Below, piece by piece: positions 43,567 through 50,731 of a DNA stretch of 64,000 nt; positions within the stretch are counted from its first letter, which is position 1, and every line of letters begins with the position of its first letter. The position numbers were made by a program, and so were the translations under genes. Source of the DNA: Proteinivorax hydrogeniformans. GTDB taxonomy: Bacteria > Bacillota > Proteinivoracia > Proteinivoracales > Proteinivoracaceae. The notes under the pieces were generated by a model. That model was given only the letters and a program-made list of their open reading frames with translations. It did no database searches and had not been told where the DNA came from. Location of the stretch: contig NZ_CP159485.1 of assembly GCF_040515995.1 (NCBI RefSeq), positions 1,674,001 to 1,738,000 of the forward strand, given 5' to 3'.

Positions 43567-44394
43567 CTAAAAATTATACATTCCTCGACAGATTAGCTCC
43601 GCCGGTCCAGTCATATAAACTTCTTTTTGTAATTGTTTAATTTGAAGTTTTCCCCCTAGAACATGAACATTTATATCATTACCTGTTCCTTTTACCAAAG
43701 CAGAAACTACAGCCGTCGCTGCAGCACCTGTACCACAAGATAGTGTCTGACCTGCTCCTCTTTCATAAGTTACAACCTTTATATTTTCATTATCCATAAC
43801 TTCGGCAAAGTTTACGTTGATTTTCTTTGGAAAAATTGGGGCACTTTCTATAGTTTTACCTTGACGGTTTACATCAATGCTTTTTAGATCATCAACAAAA
43901 ACGACACTGTGCAAAGTCCCCATTGTGATTACAGAGATGAAGTAAGGTTCTTCATCAAAGGTTAACTTTTTGTTAATAATCCTGTTAGCCTCTATCGAAA
44001 CATCTTCTTTTGAAGTCTCAAATTCAGGTTTTCCCATATTAATTGTAACAAATCTTGTTAAACCACCTTCAATTGATAGATTAACATTCATAACCCCCGC
44101 TAGAGTTTCTACGGTGAAATCTTCTAGTTCAACTATTTTATTATCAAAAACATATTTAGCAAAGCACCTGATTCCGTTTCCACACATAGGTGCAACTGTG
44201 CCGTCAGAGTTAAAAAAATCCATCCTAACATCAGCTATATTTGAATTTTCTACTATCATCATTCCATCGGCACCAATGCCAAACCTTCTATGACAAACTT
44301 TCCTTGCTAAAGTTTCTCTATCTTCAATTTTATTTTCCAGTCCGTTAAATATTATAAAGTCATTACCTGTACCTTGGTACTTTTCGAAGTGCAA
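43567..44394 (-). CDS. dapF: Diaminopimelate epimerase
   Basis: 275 residues. The two catalytic Cys are in MCGNGIRCFAKY near residue 72 and LSCGTGAAATAVV near residue 219; the opening FEKYQGTGNDFII is the family N-terminus. Converts LL- to meso-diaminopimelate for lysine and peptidoglycan. It starts with TTG behind GGGGAGGGG. Confidence 0.97.
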   Translation of the reverse strand: MHFEKYQGTGNDFIIFNGLENKIEDRETLARKVCHRRFGIGADGMMIVENSNIADVRMDFFNSDGTVAPMCGNGIRCFAKYVFDNKIVELEDFTVETLAGVMNVNLSIEGGLTRFVTINMGKPEFETSKEDVSIEANRIINKKLTFDEEPYFISVITMGTLHSVVFVDDLKSIDVNRQGKTIESAPIFPKKINVNFAEVMDNENIKVVTYERGAGQTLSCGTGAAATAVVSALVKGTGNDINVHVLGGKLQIKQLQKEVYMTGPAELICRGMYNF

Positions 44395-44414
44395 AATACT
44401 CCCCTCCCCAGTCT

Positions 44415-45620
44415 CTACAGATTAAAAGCAGTTGCAGCAACATCTACAGCTTTTTGTTTAAAAGCTTTGTCTAAAGTATAGGATATGCTAATTTCTGAAG
44501 TTGTAACCTGTTGAAATTCTATTTGATTATCTGCAAATACTCTAAACAGTTTAGCTGCCACGCCAGATTGAGTTCGCATGCCTGTACCTACAACAGAAAG
44601 TTTGATAATTTCATCATCTTTTTCAAGCTCTACGCTGGAGTGCTTTTGAGCAATAACTTCCATTGCTTCTTTTACTGATTCATAGTCCTTTGCAGAGGCT
44701 GTAAATGAAAGGTTAACGAAACCTTCTCTTGGCAATGTCTGGCTTATTATGTCAACGCTGACACCTGCTTCTGCTAGCAGAGTGAAAACCTCTGCTACAT
44801 TACTTGATGAATGTGGTATGTTTTTTAATGTAACCATTAACACATCGTCAGTTACTGATAGTCCTGTTACGCTTCTTTCCTCCACTTGTTTATCCCACTC
44901 CTTTATTAAAGTGCCAGAGGCATCGCTTAAACTTGACGCTACATATATAGGCACCTTGTAGCGATGTCCAATTTCAACCGACCTACACTCCATTACTTTT
45001 GCCCCTAGCTGCGACATTTCCTTCATTTCCTCATAGCTTATAACATCAAGTTTTTGGGCTTTACTATATAATCGAGGATCTACACTGTATATACCTTCCA
45101 CATCAGTATAAATCTCGCATTTACAACCTAATTTTGCTGCAAAAGCTACTGCGGTGGTGTCGCTACCTCCTCTACCTAAGGTAGTGACTTCCCCTCTTTC
45201 ATTTACCCCTTGAAAACCAGCTATAATCACAATTTTATCTTTATTTAAGTACTCTTTTACAGTACTTACGTCTATATCAGCAATTTTTGTGTTACAATAT
45301 ATTCCTGTCGTTTTGACACCTGCTTGCTGACCTGTTAACGCTATAGAGTCATAGCCTTTTTCTTTTAAGATCATTGTAAGCAAAGATGCTGAAACCTGCT
45401 CTCCGGTAGCTAATAGCATATCTAATTCCCTTTTAGAAGGAGCGTTACATGCTTGGTTTGATAGCTCTATAAGATTGTTTGTTGTTTTTCCCATAGCTGA
45501 AACTATCACTACCATTTTAAATCCATTTTTTCTATTTCTAATTACTCTATCTGCTATAGTCTTCATCTTGTCTATAGAGCTAAGTGAAGACCCACCAAAT
45601 TTTTGTACTATAGTATTCAA
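44415..45620 (-). CDS. lysC: Aspartate kinase
   Basis: 401 residues. Kinase domain with VQKFGGSSLSS at the start, GRGGSDTTAVAFAAKLG near residue 148 and YTDVEGIYSVDPR; two C-terminal ACT domains from about residue 265 bind the feedback amino acid. Commits aspartate to lysine, threonine and methionine synthesis. The start is TTG behind GGGG, 12 bases after lysA. Second gene of the L-box operon. Confidence 0.96.
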   Translation of the reverse strand: MNTIVQKFGGSSLSSIDKMKTIADRVIRNRKNGFKMVVIVSAMGKTTNNLIELSNQACNAPSKRELDMLLATGEQVSASLLTMILKEKGYDSIALTGQQAGVKTTGIYCNTKIADIDVSTVKEYLNKDKIVIIAGFQGVNERGEVTTLGRGGSDTTAVAFAAKLGCKCEIYTDVEGIYSVDPRLYSKAQKLDVISYEEMKEMSQLGAKVMECRSVEIGHRYKVPIYVASSLSDASGTLIKEWDKQVEERSVTGLSVTDDVLMVTLKNIPHSSSNVAEVFTLLAEAGVSVDIISQTLPREGFVNLSFTASAKDYESVKEAMEVIAQKHSSVELEKDDEIIKLSVVGTGMRTQSGVAAKLFRVFADNQIEFQQVTTSEISISYTLDKAFKQKAVDVAATAFNL

Positions 45621-45632
45621 TTTAGTATCCCC

Positions 45633-46940
45633 CTACCCTTCGATGTCTACGTCGTTTTTTATTATATCTTCATAGGTTTCTCGTCTAACAACTATCTTAG
45701 CTTTTCCATCTTTAACAAAAACGACAGCCGGCTTTGTCAGCCTGTTATAATTTGACGCCATACTATAATTATAAGCGCCTGTAGAGGATACAGCGACTAG
45801 GTCGCCACGATTTGGTTTAGCAAGCTTAAAGCTCTTACCTAAAATATCACCTGACTCACAACATTTTCCTGTAATTGCAAAGTCTTTTTCTGCTTTATCA
45901 TTCATTCTATTAGCTAAACAAAACTCATGTTTAGCACCATACAAAGCCGGTCTAATATTATCAGCCATGCTACCATCAACAAAAACATAGTTTTTTCCAC
46001 TGTAGGTAGTCTTGGTACTTCCAACTTTGTACAAAGTTGTACCGGCATTTGCAACTATAGACCTACCTGGCTCGATGAGCACCTTAGGTGGAATGATCCC
46101 TAAAAGGTTTGATTGTTCATCTATTTCACTTAGCAGCCTTTCAAAAAAACTAGGCAAGTCAATAGGGTCATCAGATTCGGTATAGTATATCCCAAACCCT
46201 CCCCCTAGATTGAGTTCATTAACTTGCACTCCTATTTTGTTATTTAAGGATTTAATGAATTTTAGCATTACAGTTGCTTGTTCTAGAAATGAACCTTCTT
46301 CAAAAATCTGCGAACCAATGTGACTATGCAGCCCTTTAAATGAAATGTTAGGATCGTCATTTATTTCTTTTATGAAATCATAAATTCCATCTGCAAAAAT
46401 ACTTTCCCCAAATTTAGAATCAGATTTTGTAGTGCTTATATACTCGTGGGTATAAGCCTCAATACCAGGGTTAACCCTCAAAAGCACTTCAACCTTTGCG
46501 CCTATATTTTTAGTAATTGTGCTAAGCACTTTAAATTCGTTTACGTTATCTATAATTATTCTTCCCACATTATTCTCAACTGCCATATAAAGCTCAGATT
46601 CTAGTTTATTATTACCGTGAAAGTAAATCTTTTGGCGGGGAAAATCAGCTTTTATAGCTGTATATAGCTCTCCACCAGAAACTACATCTAAAGAAAGTCC
46701 TTCGTTAGCAATTAGCTTACACATTGCAATATTCAAAAAAGCTTTTGACGCATAGATTACTTCCGTTTGCAAACTCTCGCTAGTAAAAGATTCCTTATAA
46801 ATTCTACACCGATTTCTAATGTTTTTTTCATCGACTATATACAGCGGCGTGCCGTACTCTGAAGCTAAGCTAACAGAGTCGCAACCACCAATTTCTAAAT
46901 GCCCTTCACTATTAATTTCCATTGTACCAAATAATTTCAC
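45633..46940 (-). CDS. lysA: Diaminopimelate decarboxylase
   Basis: 435 residues, a PLP alanine-racemase-like barrel. The PLP Lys is in VIYASKAFLN near residue 61, the phosphate-binding GGGFGIYY near residue 240 and EPGRSIVANAG near residue 285; the catalytic Cys is in CCESGDIL. Makes lysine from meso-diaminopimelate. Its start is GTG 46940 (VKLFGTMEIN) behind AAGGGGTG; any longer reading would translate the riboswitch. First gene of the operon. Confidence 0.97.
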   Translation of the reverse strand: MKLFGTMEINSEGHLEIGGCDSVSLASEYGTPLYIVDEKNIRNRCRIYKESFTSESLQTEVIYASKAFLNIAMCKLIANEGLSLDVVSGGELYTAIKADFPRQKIYFHGNNKLESELYMAVENNVGRIIIDNVNEFKVLSTITKNIGAKVEVLLRVNPGIEAYTHEYISTTKSDSKFGESIFADGIYDFIKEINDDPNISFKGLHSHIGSQIFEEGSFLEQATVMLKFIKSLNNKIGVQVNELNLGGGFGIYYTESDDPIDLPSFFERLLSEIDEQSNLLGIIPPKVLIEPGRSIVANAGTTLYKVGSTKTTYSGKNYVFVDGSMADNIRPALYGAKHEFCLANRMNDKAEKDFAITGKCCESGDILGKSFKLAKPNRGDLVAVSSTGAYNYSMASNYNRLTKPAVVFVKDGKAKIVVRRETYEDIIKNDVDIEG

Positions 46941-46971
46941 AGTTAGACACCCCTTGTATAAAATTAGCAAC

Positions 46972-47190
46972 AAAAAAACAGCCGTGAACAAAAGGTTCAA
47001 CGACTGTTTTAAAAAGCAGCGCCTTTTGCCCACAACGCGAAAAGTTCTCCACCAAAAAATCGGGCAACCTTTTGGCGACAGTGCTATGCCTCTTAAAACA
47101 TAACCCCAATACATAAAGTATTTCGGCAAGCGCCCCTTTCCTTTTACAAGTACTTTTGACGACTCGCAGCCTCATTTTCGCATCGACATA
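46972..47190 (-). promoter_or_regulatory. Lysine riboswitch (L-box) with terminator
   Basis: On the minus strand the conserved L-box blocks appear in order: ATGAGGCTGCGAGTCG, AAAAGTA, AAAGGGGCGCTTGCCGAA, ACTGTCGCC and TGGAGAACTTTTCGCG. A terminator follows (AACAGTCGTTGAACC with GGTTCACGGCTGTT, then seven T; 47011-46972). Lysine binding should favour termination and shut off the nine-gene operon. The outer edges are approximate. Confidence 0.92.
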
Positions 47191-47253
47191 TTCAATTGTT
47201 GTCTATAAAGGATAGTAACACAGTATTTTTTTACAGTCAAGTAATTTCTTGAA

Positions 47254-47700
47254 TTAATTCTCCACTTCAGCCTTGAGCTGTGCAAGCTCTGCTTCTAACT
47301 TTTGAAGTTTGTTCTTATCCACTTCTTGACCGTTCTCATCAAAAAGGGTTTGGAACTTGTCTAAAATTTGAGGAGCGAGGTCAATAAGGCGGTCAAAGAT
47401 GGCGTTATTGTTTACAGGTAGCAAGCGCACTTGTTCGTTTCCAACCACTAAAAAACCTACTGGCTGTACCGACACCCCACCACCACTACCGCCACCAAAC
47501 GGAAAAGCTTCTGCATCTTTTTCATCATTTTCAAACTCAGTCCCCCCTGCAGCAAAACCGAAACCTACTTTGGAAATAGGTATTATCACATTGCCATCGG
47601 GGGTTTCAATGGCATCACCAATAACGGTATTTACATCTACCATTTCTTTAATGCTTTCCATAGCGGTTTTCATTAACCCTTGAATTGGATGATCTGACAA
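47254..47700 (-). CDS. gerW: GerW family sporulation protein (YtfJ)
   Basis: 148 residues. N-terminus SDHPIQGLMKTAMESIKEMV, core DVNTVIGDAIETPDGNVIIP and ISKVGFGFAAGGTEF, a Gly-rich GGGSGGGVSVQPVGFLVV, and a coiled C-terminus. GerW/YtfJ is a forespore protein needed for germination with L-alanine in B. subtilis. The start is TTG 47700 (SDHPIQGL) after AAGGGGTG. It overlaps the end of the DUF2953 gene by 53 bases. Confidence 0.93.
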   Translation of the reverse strand: MSDHPIQGLMKTAMESIKEMVDVNTVIGDAIETPDGNVIIPISKVGFGFAAGGTEFENDEKDAEAFPFGGGSGGGVSVQPVGFLVVGNEQVRLLPVNNNAIFDRLIDLAPQILDKFQTLFDENGQEVDKNKLQKLEAELAQLKAEVEN

Positions 47701-48346
47701 AATTAACACCCCTTAAGTATTTTATTTTGGTTTTTATTAAAAAAAACAATAAATATATACCAACAGTTATAATATAGCCTAATGGAAATGTTATTATACA
47801 GTTTAGCTTGGTAGAAAAAACAGTTTTATTAAATTTAGGGACAATTGATATAGCAGGTTTTCCTAGTTTAGCAACTTTTCCAACAACACCAACCATGGTA
47901 ATTTTTACCTGCCACAAAACCCCATATAATAATCCTGTGTCCGCCGCATCCGTAGTTCCGTAAGTTGTTTTCCATTCAAGTTCTAATACTCTTACCCATT
48001 TTTTACTATACTTCATAATATTACTTGATATCTTTTTAAAGTTTTTTCGCTCATTTAGCACCAAGGCTAGCACTTCTTTTTTTAGCCCAACTTTTTTATG
48101 AATATCAAAAAAAGGCTTTTTCTTAGCTTTTTCAAACTCTGCTTCTAATTCAACTTTTTTATCTTTATAAACTAGTTTGGGAATGTCAATATTGTACCTA
48201 ATTAACCCCCACAACAGTCTAACACCTAAGACGACATCTTTTTCTTTAGCTCCATGCTTAATAAGTATGTGAAGCCGAACTGGGGATATAAAGATTATTA
48301 AGTATATTGTTACCATGAAAAGAGGGACAAGTCTCAACCAAGACAT
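47648..48346 (-). CDS. DUF2953 membrane protein (YtfI-like)
   Basis: 232 residues with membrane helices at about residues 5-24 and 190-212, and a central soluble domain containing ELEWKTTYGTTDAADTGLLYG, the DUF2953 signature. A DUF2953 gene precedes gerW (ytfJ) in many spore formers, suggesting a germination or sporulation role; its biochemical function is unknown. The 3' end overlaps gerW by 53 bases, an unusually long overlap, so the coupled translation is close. Confidence 0.85.
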   Translation of the reverse strand: MSWLRLVPLFMVTIYLIIFISPVRLHILIKHGAKEKDVVLGVRLLWGLIRYNIDIPKLVYKDKKVELEAEFEKAKKKPFFDIHKKVGLKKEVLALVLNERKNFKKISSNIMKYSKKWVRVLELEWKTTYGTTDAADTGLLYGVLWQVKITMVGVVGKVAKLGKPAISIVPKFNKTVFSTKLNCIITFPLGYIITVGIYLLFFLIKTKIKYLRGVNFVRSSNSRVNENRYGKH

Positions 48347-48440
48347 AACAAAGCCACCTTATAAAAGCCAGTTTAAACTCACTAAATCTATTCTCTCCTT
48401 AATCCATAAAAATATTATGAATGATATTACCTCAAATAGT

Positions 48441-48484
48441 AAAAGACTAGCCAAGAGCTATATTTATAGCTTGGCTAGTCTTTT
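48441..48484. terminator. Long terminator hairpin downstream of the scpAB region
   Basis: AAAAGACTAGCCAAGAGCTA pairs with TAGCTTGGCTAGTCTTTT with a one-base bulge and a TATTTA loop; T runs in both directions. It can end the minus-strand scpAB transcript before the DUF2953 gene. Confidence 0.75.
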
Positions 48485-48602
48485 GATTTGTATACGCACG
48501 GATAGTCTTCCCGCTACACCCAAAATAACAACATGTAAGGTAGGCCATACAAAGTCATTTCACTCGTAACGATGCGCAAGCGAGAAATAAGCCGTCCCAA
48601 GA

Positions 48603-48844
48603 TGGCTCAGACCGCTTAAAAGGGTTCAGATTCTAGGCGTAGAACATTCACAAGCATAGGTTTTATACTGATGTGAGTCCCCTAAAACAACTAAGATGGC
48701 TTAGCCTAAGGTGGCTCAGACCGCTTAAAAGGGTTCAGATTCTAGGCGCTAAGTTGAGCTCAGGGCAGGCGCGTATAACTGATACGCAACTGGTCTGAGC
48801 TCAACTTAGCAACAACGAAGATGGACCCTTTTTAGCGGTCTGAG
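48603..48844. repeat. Repeat cluster: two 37-base direct repeats, a 16-bp-stem palindrome and an inverted copy
   Basis: TGGCTCAGACCGCTTAAAAG plus GGTTCAGATTCTAGGCG is identical at 48603-48639 and 48712-48748. Directly after it, a perfect 16-bp stem (48748-48763 with 48795-48810; GCTAAGTTGAGCTCAG) encloses a small hairpin GCGTAT/ATACGC (48771-48787). An inverted, shorter copy at 48824-48844 overlaps the scpB 3' end. It looks like a dispersed palindromic (REP/BIME-like) element. The rest of the gap 48347-48831 holds a terminator and no gene. Confidence 0.75.
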
Positions 48845-49344
48845 GGTGTTGGTAGATCCTCTAAATCCCCTAACCCAAACTGCTTTAAAAACTCCTCAGT
48901 CGTTCCGTATAGGATTGGTCTTCCTGTACATTCTTTTCTACCTACTTCTTCTATCAACTCTCTTGCTAGCAAGGTTGAGATAGCTTTTTCTACTTTTACA
49001 CCTCTTACGTCCTCTATCTCTGCTCGGGTAATTGGCTGTTTATAGGCGATAATGGCTAGGGTTTCTACTGTGGCGTTTGTTAGGTTATTATGTCTGGTTT
49101 CTCCAAAAAGCTTTTGTATAAACTTATGGTATTGGGGTTTGGAGCACATTTGATATCCTCCTGCGACCTCTTTTATCATTAATCCCCCACTTTTTTCTTT
49201 TTGAGCTATTAGCTCTTCCATTAGTTTATTCACTTGTAGCTGAGTCAATTCTAACGCCTCAGAAATTTGGTCTATTGTAACTGGTTCACCAGCTGCAAAT
49301 AGCAATGCCTCTAGGCAATCGTAGATGTTTCCCCTTTGTTCCAA
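48832..49344 (-). CDS. scpB: Segregation and condensation protein B
   Basis: 170 residues with two winged-helix domains: IYDCLEALLFAAGEPVTIDQ, then TLAIIAYKQPITRAEIEDVR and YGTTEEFLKQFGL. Partner of ScpA and the SMC ATPase in chromosome condensation. The start is TTG, overlapping scpA by 34 bases. The last three codons (Ser-Asp-Arg) and the stop come from an inverted copy of the intergenic repeat. Confidence 0.95.
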   Translation of the reverse strand: MEQRGNIYDCLEALLFAAGEPVTIDQISEALELTQLQVNKLMEELIAQKEKSGGLMIKEVAGGYQMCSKPQYHKFIQKLFGETRHNNLTNATVETLAIIAYKQPITRAEIEDVRGVKVEKAISTLLARELIEEVGRKECTGRPILYGTTEEFLKQFGLGDLEDLPTPSDR

Positions 49345-50066
49345 TTTTCATCCCCTCTTTTTTTAGCTTTTATGATTATATCTCCAAAGTATTCTTTTTG
49401 AGTTACACTAATCTCATTAACTCTTATAAGCTCCAGCATAGCTAGGAAGGTTAGCACCATTTCCTCTCTACTTTTGCATTCTAGCATTATATCATTAAAG
49501 CTTAGACTTTTTGATTTATACAATTTCTTTTTTAATGTAACCATTTTGTCATCGATGGTTATTTTTTCTTTCTTTACTTCGTGCGGTTTTTCTTCTTTAA
49601 TTGGTGATTTATCAAGCGCTCTCTGAAATGCAGAGTATAAACTATTAAGCGATAGTTTAACCGGTCCTTTCTTTTCTTTGATTACTTCAGGAGGTCTGGT
49701 ATGAAACGCATTTTGTCTTTCCGCCATTTCTTCTAAAATAGTAGATACTTCTTTATATCTTTTGTACTCTAAAAGCCGACGAACCAATTGTTCTCGAGGA
49801 TCCTCTATTTCTTCATTTTCAGAAATTATTTTTTTCCGCTTAGGAAGTAGCGAGCGACTTTTAATATCTATCAATGTAGCAGCTACAACTAAAAACTCAC
49901 TTACCCCTTCTAGATCAAGTTTCTCTAACTCCTCCACATATCGAAGGTATTCATCAGTTATTTGAGATATAGATATCTCATTTATATCTACCTCTGCTTT
50001 TTCCACTAAATGAAGCAAAAGATCAAATGGTCCTTCAAATTGCTCAAGCTTTACTTTAAACTCCAT
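49311..50066 (-). CDS. scpA: Segregation and condensation protein A
   Basis: 251 residues. Kleisin N-terminal domain FEGPFDLLLHLVEKAEVDI, SQITDEYLRYVEEL, the central LVRRLLEYKRYKEVSTILEE and a C-terminal winged helix (MVLTFLAMLELIRVNEISV). It bridges the SMC heads and binds ScpB. Overlap with scpB and a short gap to the M50 gene indicate one operon. Confidence 0.95.
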   Translation of the reverse strand: MEFKVKLEQFEGPFDLLLHLVEKAEVDINEISISQITDEYLRYVEELEKLDLEGVSEFLVVAATLIDIKSRSLLPKRKKIISENEEIEDPREQLVRRLLEYKRYKEVSTILEEMAERQNAFHTRPPEVIKEKKGPVKLSLNSLYSAFQRALDKSPIKEEKPHEVKKEKITIDDKMVTLKKKLYKSKSLSFNDIMLECKSREEMVLTFLAMLELIRVNEISVTQKEYFGDIIIKAKKRGDENWNKGETSTIA

Positions 50067-50078
50067 TTTTTTCTCCCC

Positions 50079-50729
50079 CTAAATAATTCCGAAAACAATA
50101 AAGAACAGAGTACTAAGAATTGTTTCCGCAATAGGAACTAAAATTCTCGGCAAGGTTCTTGTTACCAAAAGTAGTATTAGTATTAACGGCGCATATGCCT
50201 CTACTTGTTGATACTGCATTCTTGCTTTAGGTGAAAGTACACTTGTAAGAATTTTAGAGCCATCTAAAGGTGGTAGAGGAATCAGGTTAAATACCATAAA
50301 GTATAAATTAAGTCTAGCTAGCAACATAAAAAAAGTTTGCAAGGCTTGTATTACTCCTAAAAGGTCACTTTGCAAAGGTAAAGAAGCACCTATTGTTGCC
50401 ACAACCCTTAATAGGACCAAAGAGACAAAGGCAAGAGCCAAGTTTGCAAGCGGTCCCGCCAAAGAAACCTTAATTATGCCGGCGTCTCTATTCCCTTTAA
50501 AGTTAAAAGGGTTTATTGGAACAGGTTTTGCCCAACCAAATCTTACTATAATTAACATTAAAAGACCCAAGGGATCCACATGCTCTAAAGGATTTAAAGT
50601 AAGTCTTCCCTCTCTTTGCGCTGTATTATCACCTAAAGAGTGTGCCATTTTTGCATGCGCGTACTCATGTACTGTCATTGCAAGTAGCACAGCTGGTATA
50701 ACGTATAGTATTCCATCTAAAAATCCCAA
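50079..50729 (-). CDS. Site-2 protease-like M50 membrane metalloprotease
   Basis: 216 residues with about five to six membrane helices. Zinc motif HEYAHAKMAH near residue 21, and a second ligand motif FNLIPLPPLDGSKIL near residue 150. It belongs to the short site-2-protease-like group (YwhC type) that cuts within membranes; the natural substrate is unknown. Two bases separate it from the nucleotidyltransferase gene and 12 from scpA. Confidence 0.92.
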   Translation of the reverse strand: MGFLDGILYVIPAVLLAMTVHEYAHAKMAHSLGDNTAQREGRLTLNPLEHVDPLGLLMLIIVRFGWAKPVPINPFNFKGNRDAGIIKVSLAGPLANLALAFVSLVLLRVVATIGASLPLQSDLLGVIQALQTFFMLLARLNLYFMVFNLIPLPPLDGSKILTSVLSPKARMQYQQVEAYAPLILILLLVTRTLPRILVPIAETILSTLFFIVFGII

Positions 50730-50731
50730 AA

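Noticed and set aside
46912-47175. Open frames over the lysA leader on both strands
   Set aside because: They overlap the L-box and its terminator, have no ribosome site and show no protein-like pattern.
48603-48748. CRISPR-like array
   Set aside because: Only two repeats exist, the spacing is 72 bases and it contains no further copies; a palindromic repeat element fits better.
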